From: Schoenoplectus triqueter
Taxonomy: Eukaryota; Streptophyta; Magnoliopsida; Poales; Cyperaceae
Length of the DNA stretch: 32,450 bases
Assembly (NCBI GenBank): GCA_964058805.1
Contig: CAXKVV010001077.1
Location: 1 to 32,450, forward strand
Direction of reading: 5' to 3'
Below the pieces are notes generated by a model that saw only the letters and a program-made list of their open reading frames with translations, was not told where the DNA came from and did no database searches. This document shows positions 21,440-32,450 of the stretch, in pieces (position 1 is the stretch's first letter; each line of letters begins with the position of its first letter). A program made the translations under genes and the position numbers.

Positions 21440-22641
21440 ATGGTCGATCCTAACCTTCTCGCTGTTCTTAAACGTATGCAACAAAACCATACCGAAACCA
21501 TGCAAGTACTCACCACTCTAGTTGAACGCCTTGCCCCCACCAACAATCAAAATAATATACGAAATCCACAAAACAATAATAACCCACCATTCAACCAAAA
21601 CCCTCAACCTCCAAACCGTGACCGATGGGACGGCGGTATACGAATAGAAATTCCAAATTATTCTGGCAGTTTAAATCCCGAAGAGTATCTTGACTGGACA
21701 AACAAAGTTGAAGAGGTCTTCGAGCTCAAAGAAATCCCTCCGGACAAGCAAGTGCCGTTGGTGACAATACGGTTGCGAGATAGGGCAGCAGCATGGTGGC
21801 AGTCATTTAAATATCGTCGTTATCTCGACGGCCTCCCCCCTCTCAAAAATTGGCTCGATTTGAAGCGTGAAATGAACTGTGAGTTTCTTCCTCTTAACTA
21901 CCGCCAAACACTTTTCCAACAACTTCAATATCTCTCACAAGGTGCAAAAGTGTTGAAGATTACACTCTTGAGTTCTACAAACTGGAAGCTATAAACCAAC
22001 TCAATGAGACAGAAGATTTAAGGGTCGCGCGATATTTACACGGCCTTCGAATGGCTATTCAAGATATGCTTGTGGCGCAAACTTTCACCAATGTGGCTGA
22101 AGCTCAAGCCAAAGCAAAAGTTGTAGAAAAGCAACTTGCAAGAAACCGCAACCTCAACCGTGGTAATTCTTCTTCTATTAACTCTAACTCTTCTCATTCT
22201 CGTCTCACTCTAAATAACTCTACAAACCCCAACCGAAACCAACCACTCCCTCCTCCACCTAAACTGAACCAAAATTCCGTAGGAAGCTCCAAGGCCAACA
22301 TTCATTGTCATAATTGTCGTGATATGGGCCACTATGCAAGAGAATGCCCAAAGCCTCGACCTCATCTATATGCTAATGATGGTTTTGAAGAAGATGAAGG
22401 GTGGTATGAAAATGTTGAAGGAGATGAAGAAATCCATGAGATGAATCCCGAAGACCTTAAGGCAGAAAGCTTAGTCATGAGAAGGCTTTGCTTGGGACCG
22501 AAAACAACAGAAGATTGGAAGCGGCATGCTATTTTTAAAACCATGTGCATTATTGAGAACAAGAAGTGTGTTGTGATAATCGATTCGGGAAGTTGGGAGA
22601 ATGTGATTTCAGAAGAGGCGGTTCAAAAACTCCAGCTCTGA
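21440..22641 (+). pseudogene. Ty3/gypsy-type gag with truncated protease, one frameshift
   Basis: The frame opens MVDPNLLAVLKRMQQ at ATG 21440. It has an Asn/Pro-rich spacer, then the gag capsid region (IPNYSGSLNPEEYLDWTNKV, RLRDRAAAWWQSF, REMNCEFLPLNYRQTLFQQL). A one-base loss near 21945-21951 shifts the frame; the true continuation VEDYTLEFYKLEAINQLNET runs on in the next frame. The zinc knuckle CHNCRDMGHYAREC lies at about 22306-22347. The protease active site IIDSGSWENVIS lies near 22576-22611, and the protein stops at 22639-22641 after only about 20 residues of protease. The stop codon lies inside the inverted primer-binding-site copy. Apart from the frameshift it is well preserved, cleaner than the surrounding LINE. 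Confidence 0.88.
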
Positions 22642-22657
22642 TACCACTTGACGCAAG
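22634..22657 (-). repeat. Inverted copy of the primer-binding-site region at the 3' end
   Basis: AGCTCTGATACCACT (22634-22648) plus TGACGCAAG of the 3' repeat is the exact inverse complement, over 24 bases, of 21366-21389. The core GCTCTGATACCA reads as the sense 3' end of initiator tRNA-Met including CCA. It stands where a polypurine tract is expected. Confidence 0.93.
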
Positions 22658-22682
22658 TCGGTCCCGATACGATCTTGCGTCA
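22649..22682 (+). repeat. 3' terminal direct repeat (34 bp)
   Basis: It begins TGACGCAAGTCGG and ends GATCTTGCGTCA, followed by the TGATG duplication. Confidence 0.95.
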
Positions 22683-22687
22683 TGATG

Positions 22688-24660
22688 TCAAGAGATAATT
22701 CTGAAAAGATTTAGAAAACATAGTTAGATGAGTGTCTAGTAGTGAAAAATTCTTCATTGGAGGAGATCTTAATGATCATGTTGACACAGCTAGAAGGGAT
22801 TTGAGAGTGTATATGGGGGTTTTGGATATGGCGAACAGAACCAAGAGAGAGAATAAATCTTGAACTTCGTTGTAGCTTATGACCTCGTTGTAGCGAACAC
22901 CTTCAGAAAGAAAAAATCTCATTTAATTACTTTCAACAGTGGCCAACACTCGAGTCAGATCGATTTTATCCTTATTAGAAGGGAGGAGAGATCAAACTGT
23001 ATGGATTGTAATGTTATACATGGCGAGTGTATCATCACACAACACAAACTTTTGGTGGCTGACTTTTATTTTTAGATACGCGTCTAGCGATATAGAAGCA
23101 CAAAAATCATGAGAACGAAGTGGTAGAAGCTCAAAGGGGACACTTCTCTGGAACACAGATAAAATGCAAATAATATGTGAAATGAGATGTCGACTCACAT
23201 TCGGAAGATGACTATAGAGATATTTAAAGTAATAAACGTAAACCTAAATACACTTGGTGGTGGAATGATGATGTACAAAAGACGATCAGTGAGAAGAAAA
23301 AATGCTACAAACGTTTACATCATCAAATGAGTGATAAAAATATACAACAAAAAAACTAGAAGAAACGTACAGAAAGTTGTGAGTTAAGCAAGGTGTCAGA
23401 TATACGCGGAGTTGTATTGGAAACTAGATACGAAATAAAGCAAAAATGATGTCTATAAGATAGATGAGCTTCGACAAAGGAAGACAAGAGACTTCAACCA
23501 AGTTAAATATATTAAGGATGATGCTGATAGATTTTTGATGAAGGATAATGAAATTAAGAACAGATGAAGATAATACTTCGATAAGTTGTTCAATGAAGAG
23601 AGTGAGAAAATCGCGATCAAATTGGATGACTCATTTGATGACACCAACAAATAATTTATTTAGAGAATTCAAGAGTCTAAGGTGAAATAAGCTTTAAAAA
23701 TGATGGAATAACGCGTTATGACCTGATGACATCCCAATTGAAGTATGAAGATGTCTTGGGATGTAGCAATAATGTGGCTCACTAAACTATTTAATATTAT
23801 TTTTCAGTCCAATAAGATGTATGATGAGTGAAGAAGAAGTATATTAGTACTAATTTTTAAGAATAAAGGAGATATTCAAAATTATATAAATTACAGAGAA
23901 ATTAAGCTAATAAATCATATCATGAAGTTTTGGGAGAGATTGATCAAGTATCATTTAAGAAAACTAACAATCATCTCGAAAAATCAGTTTGATTTTATGC
24001 CTGAGAGGTCCACCATGGAGACGATTTTTTTTTATAAGACAGCTCTGAAGAGATATCGAGAATAGAATAAGGACCTACATATGTTATTTATTGATTTGAA
24101 GAAAACATATGATAAAATACTAAGAAATATTATGTGATGGGCGGTTGAAAAGAAACGAGTCCCAACAAAATACGTTACTCTTATTAAGAATAATGTACAC
24201 AAATATTATAACTCGTGTCAGAGCAAATCTAATGCATTTTCTATTAAAATAAAATTGCATTAAGGGTTATCATTGAGTCTGTATATTTTCATCTTAGTAA
24301 TGAATGAGATCACAAAGGACATAAGGAGACATTCCTTGATACATGCTCTTTATTGACGATGTGGTGCTGATTGACAAGATCAAGATTGGAATCGATCAGA
24401 AATTAGAATTGTGGATACCAACTTTAGAATCGAAATATTTTAAACTTAGTAGGACTAAAAATAAATATATTAGTTGTCAGTTCAACGAGGACAACTCAGA
24501 TGATGAATATGTTAGTTTGGACAGACAAATAGTACATATGAATGACATATTTTGATATTTGGGATCGACGTGGTAATATGACGGAGGGGTCGATGAAGAT
24601 ATTAGTCATAGAATAAAAGTCAGATAGGTGAAATGAAGATATACATTTAGTATTCTCTAT
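22688..24660 (+). pseudogene. LINE endonuclease 3' part and reverse transcriptase (broken)
   Basis: This continues the endonuclease with FIGGDLNDHVDT (about 22753), an open stretch 22860-23075 with SQIDFILIRREER, and QHKLLVADF. RT follows in fragments: FKNKGDIQNYINYREIKLINH (about 23860), QFDFMPERSTMETIF (about 23990), LHMLFIDLKKTYDK (about 24078), and FIDD at 24349-24360 in place of the usual FADD. The open piece 24343-24555 includes DRQIVHMNDIF. Numerous in-frame stops and single-base shifts show long neutral decay. The sequence is cut at 24660 by the PIF/Harbinger-like element. Confidence 0.87.
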
Positions 24661-25743
24661 GGGTTCGTTTGGCAAATTAAGGAATAGTCTCAGAAGAGTG
24701 ATAGAATAGTGTATTTTTGGAAGAGTGATAGAATAGTGGTATTCTTGACTATTTGGAAGAGTGAAAATATCGTTTGACAGTTGTTAATCGGAATAGTTAA
24801 AATATGATTGATTACGATACTAACAATGATGATGATGATGATGATAATAATATAATGATAATAAAATAAGGATCATAATAATAATATAATAATATATTAA
24901 TAAAAAATTATAATCATAATCATAATTATAATAATATATAATAATATAATAATAATACAATAATACAATACAACATAATAAAATAATAATCATAATATAA
25001 TATAATATAATATAATATAATAATAAATAATTATAAACATAGTAATAAAATAATAATCATAAAATAATATAATAATAAAAAATAATTATAATCATAATAA
25101 TATAATTATAATATAATCATAACTGTAATCACAATATAATAATAGAATATAATATAATAACAAATAATTATAATTATAATAATATAATAATAATAAACAA
25201 TCATAATCATAATAATATAATCATATTTATAATAAGAATATAATAATACAATACTAAAATCATAATTATTATAAATTAAAATCATAATCATAATATAATA
25301 ATAATAATAATATAATTATAATCATAATAATATAATTATAATATAATCAAAGCTATAATCATAATGTAATATAATATAATAAAATAAAATAATAATAAGT
25401 AATAATAATCAAAGTCATAATCATAATAATATGGTAATAATATAACTTTAACCATAATATAATAATATAATAACAATAAAATTATAAGAATAATCATAAT
25501 AATATAGTATAATAATAATATAATCATATTTATAATCATAATATAATAATATAATACAACATAATCAAACAATAATCGCTATTCCGACGAGAGCTAATCT
25601 GGTATACCACTATAACTTGGTATACCGAATTAGCACTCTTCCACACTTTTCTACTTAGTCTAAAATTTGTTTGGCAAGTTAATTCGTCGGAATAACTATT
25701 ATATTCCAACTTTTTGCTATTCCACCGAATGCCAAACGTACCC
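24661..25743. mobile_element. PIF/Harbinger-like non-autonomous element (1083 bp) with ATAATA-rich core
   Basis: The 14-bp ends are GGGTTCGTTTGGCA and, inverted, GGGTACGTTTGGCA. They are flanked by TAT (24658-24660 and 25744-25746), or read as a 5-bp CTATG duplication with shorter ends. Removing it rejoins the LINE codons FSILY-DNKVS exactly. The subterminal regions contain GGAATAG / CTATTCC motifs in opposite orientations. About 24820-25575 is a simple-sequence core of AATAAT/ATAATC type without coding content. TIR sequence and 3-bp target suggest PIF/Harbinger; TAT is not the commonest target. Confidence 0.85.
24820..25575. repeat. ATAATA-type simple repeat, about 750 bp
   Basis: Irregular mixture of AATA, ATAATC and ATAATAT units. 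The Tyr/Ile/Met-rich open frames on the minus strand are translations of this repeat, not genes. Confidence 0.95.
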
Positions 25744-25746
25744 TAT

Positions 25747-26160
25747 GATAATAAAGTCTCAAATAAACTAAAATACAAGTTTTACAGGGCAACGATTCGG
25801 CCTGAGATGATGTATGACGTAGAATGTTGGGCTATAATAGGACAACACATTCAGAATATGAGTGTAGCCGAAATGCGGATGTTGCGTTGGATATACGACT
25901 ACACAAGAAGAGATCGAATCAGAAATGATGATATACGGGATAAACTGGGAGTAGCACCAATTCAAAAGATGTTGATCCAACACCCTTTGCGATGGTTTGG
26001 TCATATCCAATGAAGGCTTCCTGAGGCATCAGTACGCAGTGATATTCTAAGTCGTCCTGAAAATACAAGAAGATAAAGAAGTCGACCGAGGCTGACATGT
26101 GAGGAAACAATAAAAAGATATTTGAAGGAATTGAATATATATCCAAAAAGCTTGCTTTTG
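25747..26160 (+). pseudogene. LINE RT C-terminal domain
   Basis: An open frame continues the RTE protein after the nested element: KLKYKFYRATIRPEMMYDVE, ECWAIIGQH, MRMLRWIYDYTRRDRIRNDD, LGVAPIQKML and LRWFGHIQ, then TGA at about 26011. This C-terminal block is characteristic of plant RTE proteins. Remnants (RLPEASVRS..) continue to about 26160. Confidence 0.9.
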
Positions 26161-26319
26161 ATAGGAACGCTTGGAAGATGATAATTTATGTACTAAAACC
26201 ATGATTTAGGAGTTAGAGTCTAATATTAAAGTTATAGACTTCAGGTTTTTAGTTTTTCTGTTCTTAGATTTTAGAATTTAGAACTAAAGATTTAGAAATA
26301 TACTTTATAATATAGATTT

Positions 26320-26475
26320 ATTGTACTATTTTATTATTATTACTATTACTACTACTATTATTATTATTATTATTATTATTAGTAGTAGTAGTAGTATATT
26401 ATCAACATCATTATCATTATTATTATCATAATATCATCATCATTATCATTTTTATTTTATTTTATTTTATTTATT
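26320..26475. repeat. Trinucleotide-rich simple repeat in LINE 3' region
   Basis: Runs of ATT/TTA and TAG units (about 26330-26395), then ATC/ATT units and TTTTA units, lie in the 3' untranslated part of the LINE. Confidence 0.85.
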
Positions 26476-26599
26476 AATTTACTTATCATTTTTTTCATTA
26501 TCATTAATACTTATGATCTCGGATTTTATGCTTTCAGATTGAGTTTTATTCCTAACCTACCTAACTTATTTGAGATTAAAGATTTTGTTGTTGTTGTAT

Positions 26600-26690
26600 T
26601 ATTTAAAGTTGATGTTATTTGCAGGAGTTCATCATTCAAAATTATATGCGCTGATGATATGGGTATCTAGCTTGTATATCTGTCGGTGTA
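26600..26690 (+). pseudogene. Aconitase intron 15 remnant (copy B), right side of the LINE
   Basis: TTAAAGTTGATGTTATTTGCAGGAG and the following bases match intron 15 of the first copy at about 10055-10090. Homology then ends, and sequence matching the 3' flank of E2 copy A (about 15755) begins near 26690. Exons 16-19 are deleted in this copy. Confidence 0.85.
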
Positions 26691-26962
26691 CACTACAACC
26701 AGTACTATGCATACTCAAAATTTATTTATGACCAAATACAATTCGCGCACACAACAAATATAGCAACGCTTGAAGTACATAGCACACACAAATTTGGATT
26801 CCCAAATATAAGTCGCGCATACAACAAACTTGTATATATAAATATGATTATCTCAACAAACTTAAACAAACCAATAATCAAGTACATAGCACCGTCTGAA
26901 ATGGACTCAAATCTAAGCACCCAAACTGTTTCTTTTTAAAACTAAGGGAAGGTAATTTACTC

Positions 26963-29326
<2,364 letters not shown>

Positions 29327-29408
29327 GAGAGAGAGAGAGAGAGAGAGATGAAGTTCCTTTCTCGACGTCATCGACTTAATTTAAACAGAAAATAAGCCGA
29401 TGAGGTCA

Positions 29409-29711
29409 ACGCGGGTAATTGGATTTTGCTTGTTTAATTTATCTGCAGTATTTCAGGCAGTAAAGGCAGGTTGTATGTAATTCAATGGCACTGGTAGTGC
29501 ATTTGTGCCAGGAGTAATTTAACGAGGAAAGGCCGCTAGAGGGAAGAAGGCTTACTTGGTCAAGGACTCGAGGATTGGTGAGCTCAAGCTGGATCAAGGC
29601 GAGAATGAGCAAAGATGGAAAACAAAGTGCAAAGACCACGTACCCTTTGAATTTTATATATTCTATTCGGTGAATTTTAATATCCACATCCATCCTGGCA
29701 CGCGCTGCAGC
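29409..29711. other. Intergenic sequence, no recognised gene
   Basis: The duplicated block ends near 29408. The segment is less AT-rich and has frames of 70-85 codons on both strands, with no recognisable motif or support. Confidence 0.4.
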
Positions 29712-30032
29712 GCAGAAAATTCACTGATTTTTAAATATAATAATAAGTTAAAACATATTATTAATTATAATATATAATTAAAATTATCATATTTTAAAAC
29801 TAAAAATAGCAGTGTGCCATTAATATTGACGTACAAGTAAGACGCCACTGACACTAATGTCTTCCATGAGATGAGAATGACACATTTCTCCCAGTGAATC
29901 AGTGGGAGTGACGTCTTTCTTCTACATATAAAGCAAATGCGCCATACTATCTACGCACAAAGAAAGAAAGGAAGAAAAATAAAGAATAAGAAAAAAAGTT
30001 TTTTTTTAATTGTAGTTGTAATTGGTATTAAA

Positions 30033-30320
30033 TTGAATCTAGAATTCGATATTAATCTAAACCTAGAATTTGGTATTAGTCTTAGAATTTGATATTGATA
30101 TTAACTTAAAAATTTGATATTGGTCTGAATCTAAAATTTGATATTGATATGAACCTAAAATTTGATGTTGATCTGAACATAGTTTTTAGTATTAATCTAG
30201 AATTTGATATTGATATGAACCTATAATTTAGTATTAATTTGAACCTATAATTTGATAATTATCTAAAATAAGAATTTGATATTGATCTGTATCTATAATT
30301 TGATATTTCAACGTGAATAT
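30033..30320. repeat. Minisatellite, unit about 24 bp, inside the Mutator-like element
   Basis: About eleven degenerate copies of TGAACCTAAAATTTGATATT plus four bases. The repeat length varies slightly, and a looser AT-rich continuation reaches about 30460. Confidence 0.85.
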
Positions 30321-30901
30321 GAATATTACTTAATTTTTACATTTGAATATGATATTTATCTGAACCATAATATTATCTTTTTTAACATGAATATGGTATT
30401 TATCTAAACCCGAATATTATTTTTTTAACCTAAATCTGAATTATTATTTTCAACAATAGATATGGTAGACCAACGTGATCTGAATGCTGTCATTTTTTTT
30501 TGAAAGACATCAAGCATCTCTTTTGTTAGAGATATATTTTAAACTAATCTTAAAAAAAATATAATTAAATATGTGTATTAAACTAATAAAAAATAAAAAT
30601 TATAGAGAAATACTAATGTTATTTGATTTCGCACATATCGTCCTATTATGGCTTACTTCTCCATGATTGAGACCATATTGCAATCGCTCAGGTTTTTCAT
30701 CTCACTAGACTTCGTGAGATTTATGTTGAAAAGAGAGACACAAAATTTTAAAAATCGATACAGGATTTCTTAGCGCGCTGATAGAATTTTGAAGACTAGA
30801 GACTCACACTTTTTATTTCGGCGTTGGCGCAATGATAGTGATATTAGAGGTAATTAGTAAATACAAAATTTTATTAAATTAGTTGATTTTCTTAGTAAAT
30901 A

Positions 30902-31440
30902 TTAAATAGTAGTAAATTTGTAGGATAATGTGTGTTTATGGGGTTTATGGACATTCGATGAGCCCGTAATAAGAAAAATAGACATAGTCAAATTTGTATC
31001 AATATCGCAATTATCTTCAGAAAAGTTATTTTCAGGAAGATTTAATTCTTGATAAATACTACTACCACCTCCAAAACATTTATTAGTATGATAAGGTTGA
31101 ATTGTCGGGTTCATTTGTTGGTAAATAGTACTATTATTGTCAAAATAATTTGATTACATTGGTAGATAGGATTCTAAACAAAAAGAACTGTTTGAATAAT
31201 TCAGATAATATTCGATTAGATTAAAAGTGGATACCTTATTTGCATAGGAGCTGGTTTGAGCTTAATTAGGGAATATCTCGTCAAAATTGGTATTATTATT
31301 ATGTACTTTCAAAAAATAATTTGAGTCCCTCATTACTGTACTAATGATAATTGGAGCTTATATTTGTGATTTGAGGAAAGACACGAGTGATGATATTTTT
31401 ATAGAATGAAAATTTAACGAGTGTGGTTTGATGAAAGAGA
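30902..31440 (-). pseudogene. Remnant of an Asn-rich protein gene with leader, inside the Mutator-like element
   Basis: On the minus strand two similar blocks, each with a TATA-like sequence (TCTATAAATACC about 31463, TCTATAAAAATATC about 31400) followed by ACTCGT(C/G)TCTTTC, precede a frame. That frame begins MRDSNYFLKVHNNNTNFDEI and is interrupted by a TAA and a further TAA. It continues with Asn/Ser/Tyr-rich sequence into the open piece from Met at 31114 (MNPTIQPYHTNKCFGGG) to 30902. No family is recognised. It may be the N-terminus of a transposon accessory protein or captured host sequence. Confidence 0.35.
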
Positions 31441-31686
31441 CGAGTGGCAGACGGTATTTATAGAATAAGGATAATACGCCAGCGCAATGGACGCACTGTT
31501 GAAGGCGTCACTCCCAGTGATGCACTCAATGGAAGGCGTCAGTGCCAGTGGCGCATATTTTGTGCGTCAATACCAGTGGCGCACTGTCATTCTTAGTTTA
31601 AAATTTGATGATGATAATAATAATAATTATTATTATTAGTAATATGATTTCACTAATTATTATATTCAAAAATATATGCAGAAAAT

Positions 31687-31845
31687 CTCAATCGTTCTTT
31701 TAGATCAACTGTTGTAGCTCTCACTTGTTTAATTTTTCGTCTCGTGAATAAAATGTGACTTTAAATTCCTTTTACCCACCTCTGAATATGATATGTCAGC
31801 GCAATCCGTAACCCGCCATTCTTCTCCTCTTTGTCGATTCCATAG
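31687..31845. other. Short unannotated spacer
   Basis: Nothing recognised between the Mutator-like element and the possible hAT-like end. Confidence 0.4.
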
Positions 31846-32450
31846 CTAGTCGAGGGCTGCATAAAAAAGCTCAGGATCGACTCGTAATCTGATTTGAGCT
31901 AATTTAGCTCAAGCTAATATGGCTCAGCTGAAGAATGAGTCGATGCTGAGTTGATGCTAACTCGACTCATATAGTGACTATAAAGAATTTATTTACGCAG
32001 CTGACCCTAACCTAATCTCTTTTTCTCAGTTCTCACGTCACGCCGCTCTCTCTCGATTTCTCCTAATCTCCTCTACTCCTTTGCTCTTTGAGAAACGAGT
32101 CACACGACCGATGACTCTACTCTCTCTAAGCACTCTCCGCCGACGCCAATTTCGCTACTCCCCCCAATCCCCATTCCCTAGTCCTCGATCGGCCGCTCAG
32201 CAATCGACACCAAGAGTCGCAAGTCGCGACTACTCTTGCATCTCGGCGTTGGAAGTGAGAGCCAAGAGGTTCCTTCACACGTGCTAGAAGTGAATCGCAC
32301 TTGACTGACAGACTGAGTCACTGACATAAGGTAGACCTGCTGGAAGAGAATCTCACCAGATCTCAGCAGAACTGTTATTCTTCAACGGTAACTGTTCTTC
32401 TTCGACGGTGATTGATCTCAGTAGGCTTCTTGTTTACTGGTAAATAATAG
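31846..32450 (+). other. Possible 5' end of an hAT-like transposon, or an unknown gene leader, running off the window
   Basis: GAGGGCTGCATAAAAAAGCTC (about 31851) is followed by repeated GAGCT / AGCTCAAGCT / CTCGACTC motifs to about 31970, a pattern common in subterminal regions of plant hAT elements. Next comes a C/T-rich leader-like stretch (32010-32080) and an open frame 32081-32287 that is Arg/Ser-rich with no recognised domain. The right end lies outside the window, so identity cannot be settled. Confidence 0.3.

Larger units (their letters stand above)
21341..22682 (+). mobile_element. Gag-only LTR element (TR-GAG-like) with 34-bp LTRs
   Basis: Complete element of 1342 bp. The terminal direct repeats (21341-21374 and 22649-22682) are 34 bp, start TGA(T/C)GCAAG, end CTTGCGTCA and differ at two positions. 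An exact 5-bp target duplication TGATG lies outside (21336-21340 and 22683-22687). Removing the element and one duplication restores the LINE frame (D-V-K-R). Inside are a primer-binding site, a gag with zinc knuckle and the start of a protease, then an inverted copy of the primer-binding site. There is no RT, RNase H or integrase, so mobility would have needed help from an autonomous relative. This composition matches the class called TR-GAG; the LTR length is unusual. Confidence 0.9.
20652..26599 (+). mobile_element. RTE-type LINE, near full length, carrying two nested insertions
   Basis: It is bounded by the 11-bp duplication TATTTAAAGTT (20641-20651 and 26600-26610) within aconitase intron 15. 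The first copy has the empty site at about 10052. Subtracting the nested gag-only element and the PIF/Harbinger-like element, each with its target duplication, leaves about 3.5 kb, a normal length for a plant RTE. It has an apurinic-type endonuclease, a reverse transcriptase with FIDD, the C-terminal MRMLRW / LRWFGH domain, and a (GTT)n tail. Stops and frameshifts are frequent, so it is inactive. Confidence 0.93.
29721..31677. mobile_element. Mutator-like element (1957 bp) with long terminal inverted repeats
   Basis: An exact 9-bp target duplication, GCAGAAAAT, lies at 29712-29720 and 31678-31686. The two ends are inverted copies over roughly 200 bp or more: an AT-rich outer part (ATTTTTAAATATAATAATA versus ATTTTTGAATATAATAATT) followed by a GC-richer part with repeated GCGCCACTG / TGACGC motifs (29808-29905 and 31480-31590). 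A 9-bp duplication with long inverted ends fits the Mutator superfamily. No transposase domain was found, so it is non-autonomous or internally deleted. Confidence 0.88.

Noticed and set aside
25106..25572. Tyr/Ile-rich minus-strand frames resembling membrane proteins
   Set aside because: They are translations of the ATAATA simple repeat.
24661..25743. Classification as an hAT MITE
   Set aside because: No 8-bp target duplication is present; the ends and 3-bp (or 5-bp) duplication fit PIF/Harbinger better.
29439..29777. Frames of 73-84 codons near the end of E2 copy B
   Set aside because: No family resemblance, and the right part enters the Mutator-like terminal repeat.
30033..30320. CRISPR-like array
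   Set aside because: The 24-bp units are contiguous and degenerate, without unique spacers, in a plant transposon; it is a minisatellite.

Overview
The window is nuclear DNA of a flowering plant, most likely a eudicot. It is AT-rich, has GT-AG split genes whose proteins look plant-like, and is full of plant transposons (Ty1/copia, an RTE-type LINE with a TTG tail, Mutator-like and PIF/Harbinger-like elements). The species cannot be named from the sequence.

Layout. 1-1250 is degenerate AT-rich repeat DNA with a possible tRNA-derived SINE. 1725-11835 (+) is an aconitate hydratase gene of about 19 exons. Its first nine exons are clean, but it is dead: stop codons in exons 10, 15 and 18, a lost splice acceptor at exon 12, one-base deletions in exons 14 and 19, and a Tnt1-like copia element (6771-9836) inside exon 15. 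11929-14550 holds a second, rearranged copia relic, and about 14700-15350 an L1-type LINE relic. 16026-17203 (-) is an intact UBC8/10-type ubiquitin-conjugating enzyme (E2), convergent with the aconitase gene.

The aconitase-E2 pair has been duplicated. The second copy (about 20216-29408) keeps only scraps of aconitase (part of exon 12, part of exon 15, pieces of introns 14 and 15). Its E2 (26963-28488, -) is still open but strongly altered around the active site, and its TATA box is mutated. Between the aconitase scraps sits a near-full-length RTE LINE (20652-26599, 11-bp target duplication). Two younger elements are nested in it: a 1342-bp gag-only LTR element with 34-bp LTRs (21341-22682), and a 1083-bp PIF/Harbinger-like element with an ATAATA-rich core (24661-25743).

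29721-31677 is a Mutator-like element with long inverted repeats and an exact 9-bp target duplication. 31846-32450 may be the start of another transposon running off the window.

Because the two segmental copies carry different insertions, each serves as an empty-site control for the other, so several insertions can be defined to the base. No prokaryote-type operon, CRISPR array or RNA gene was found. The strongest candidate for something undescribed is the gag-only element with 34-bp LTRs, whose 3' end carries an inverted copy of the primer-binding site.
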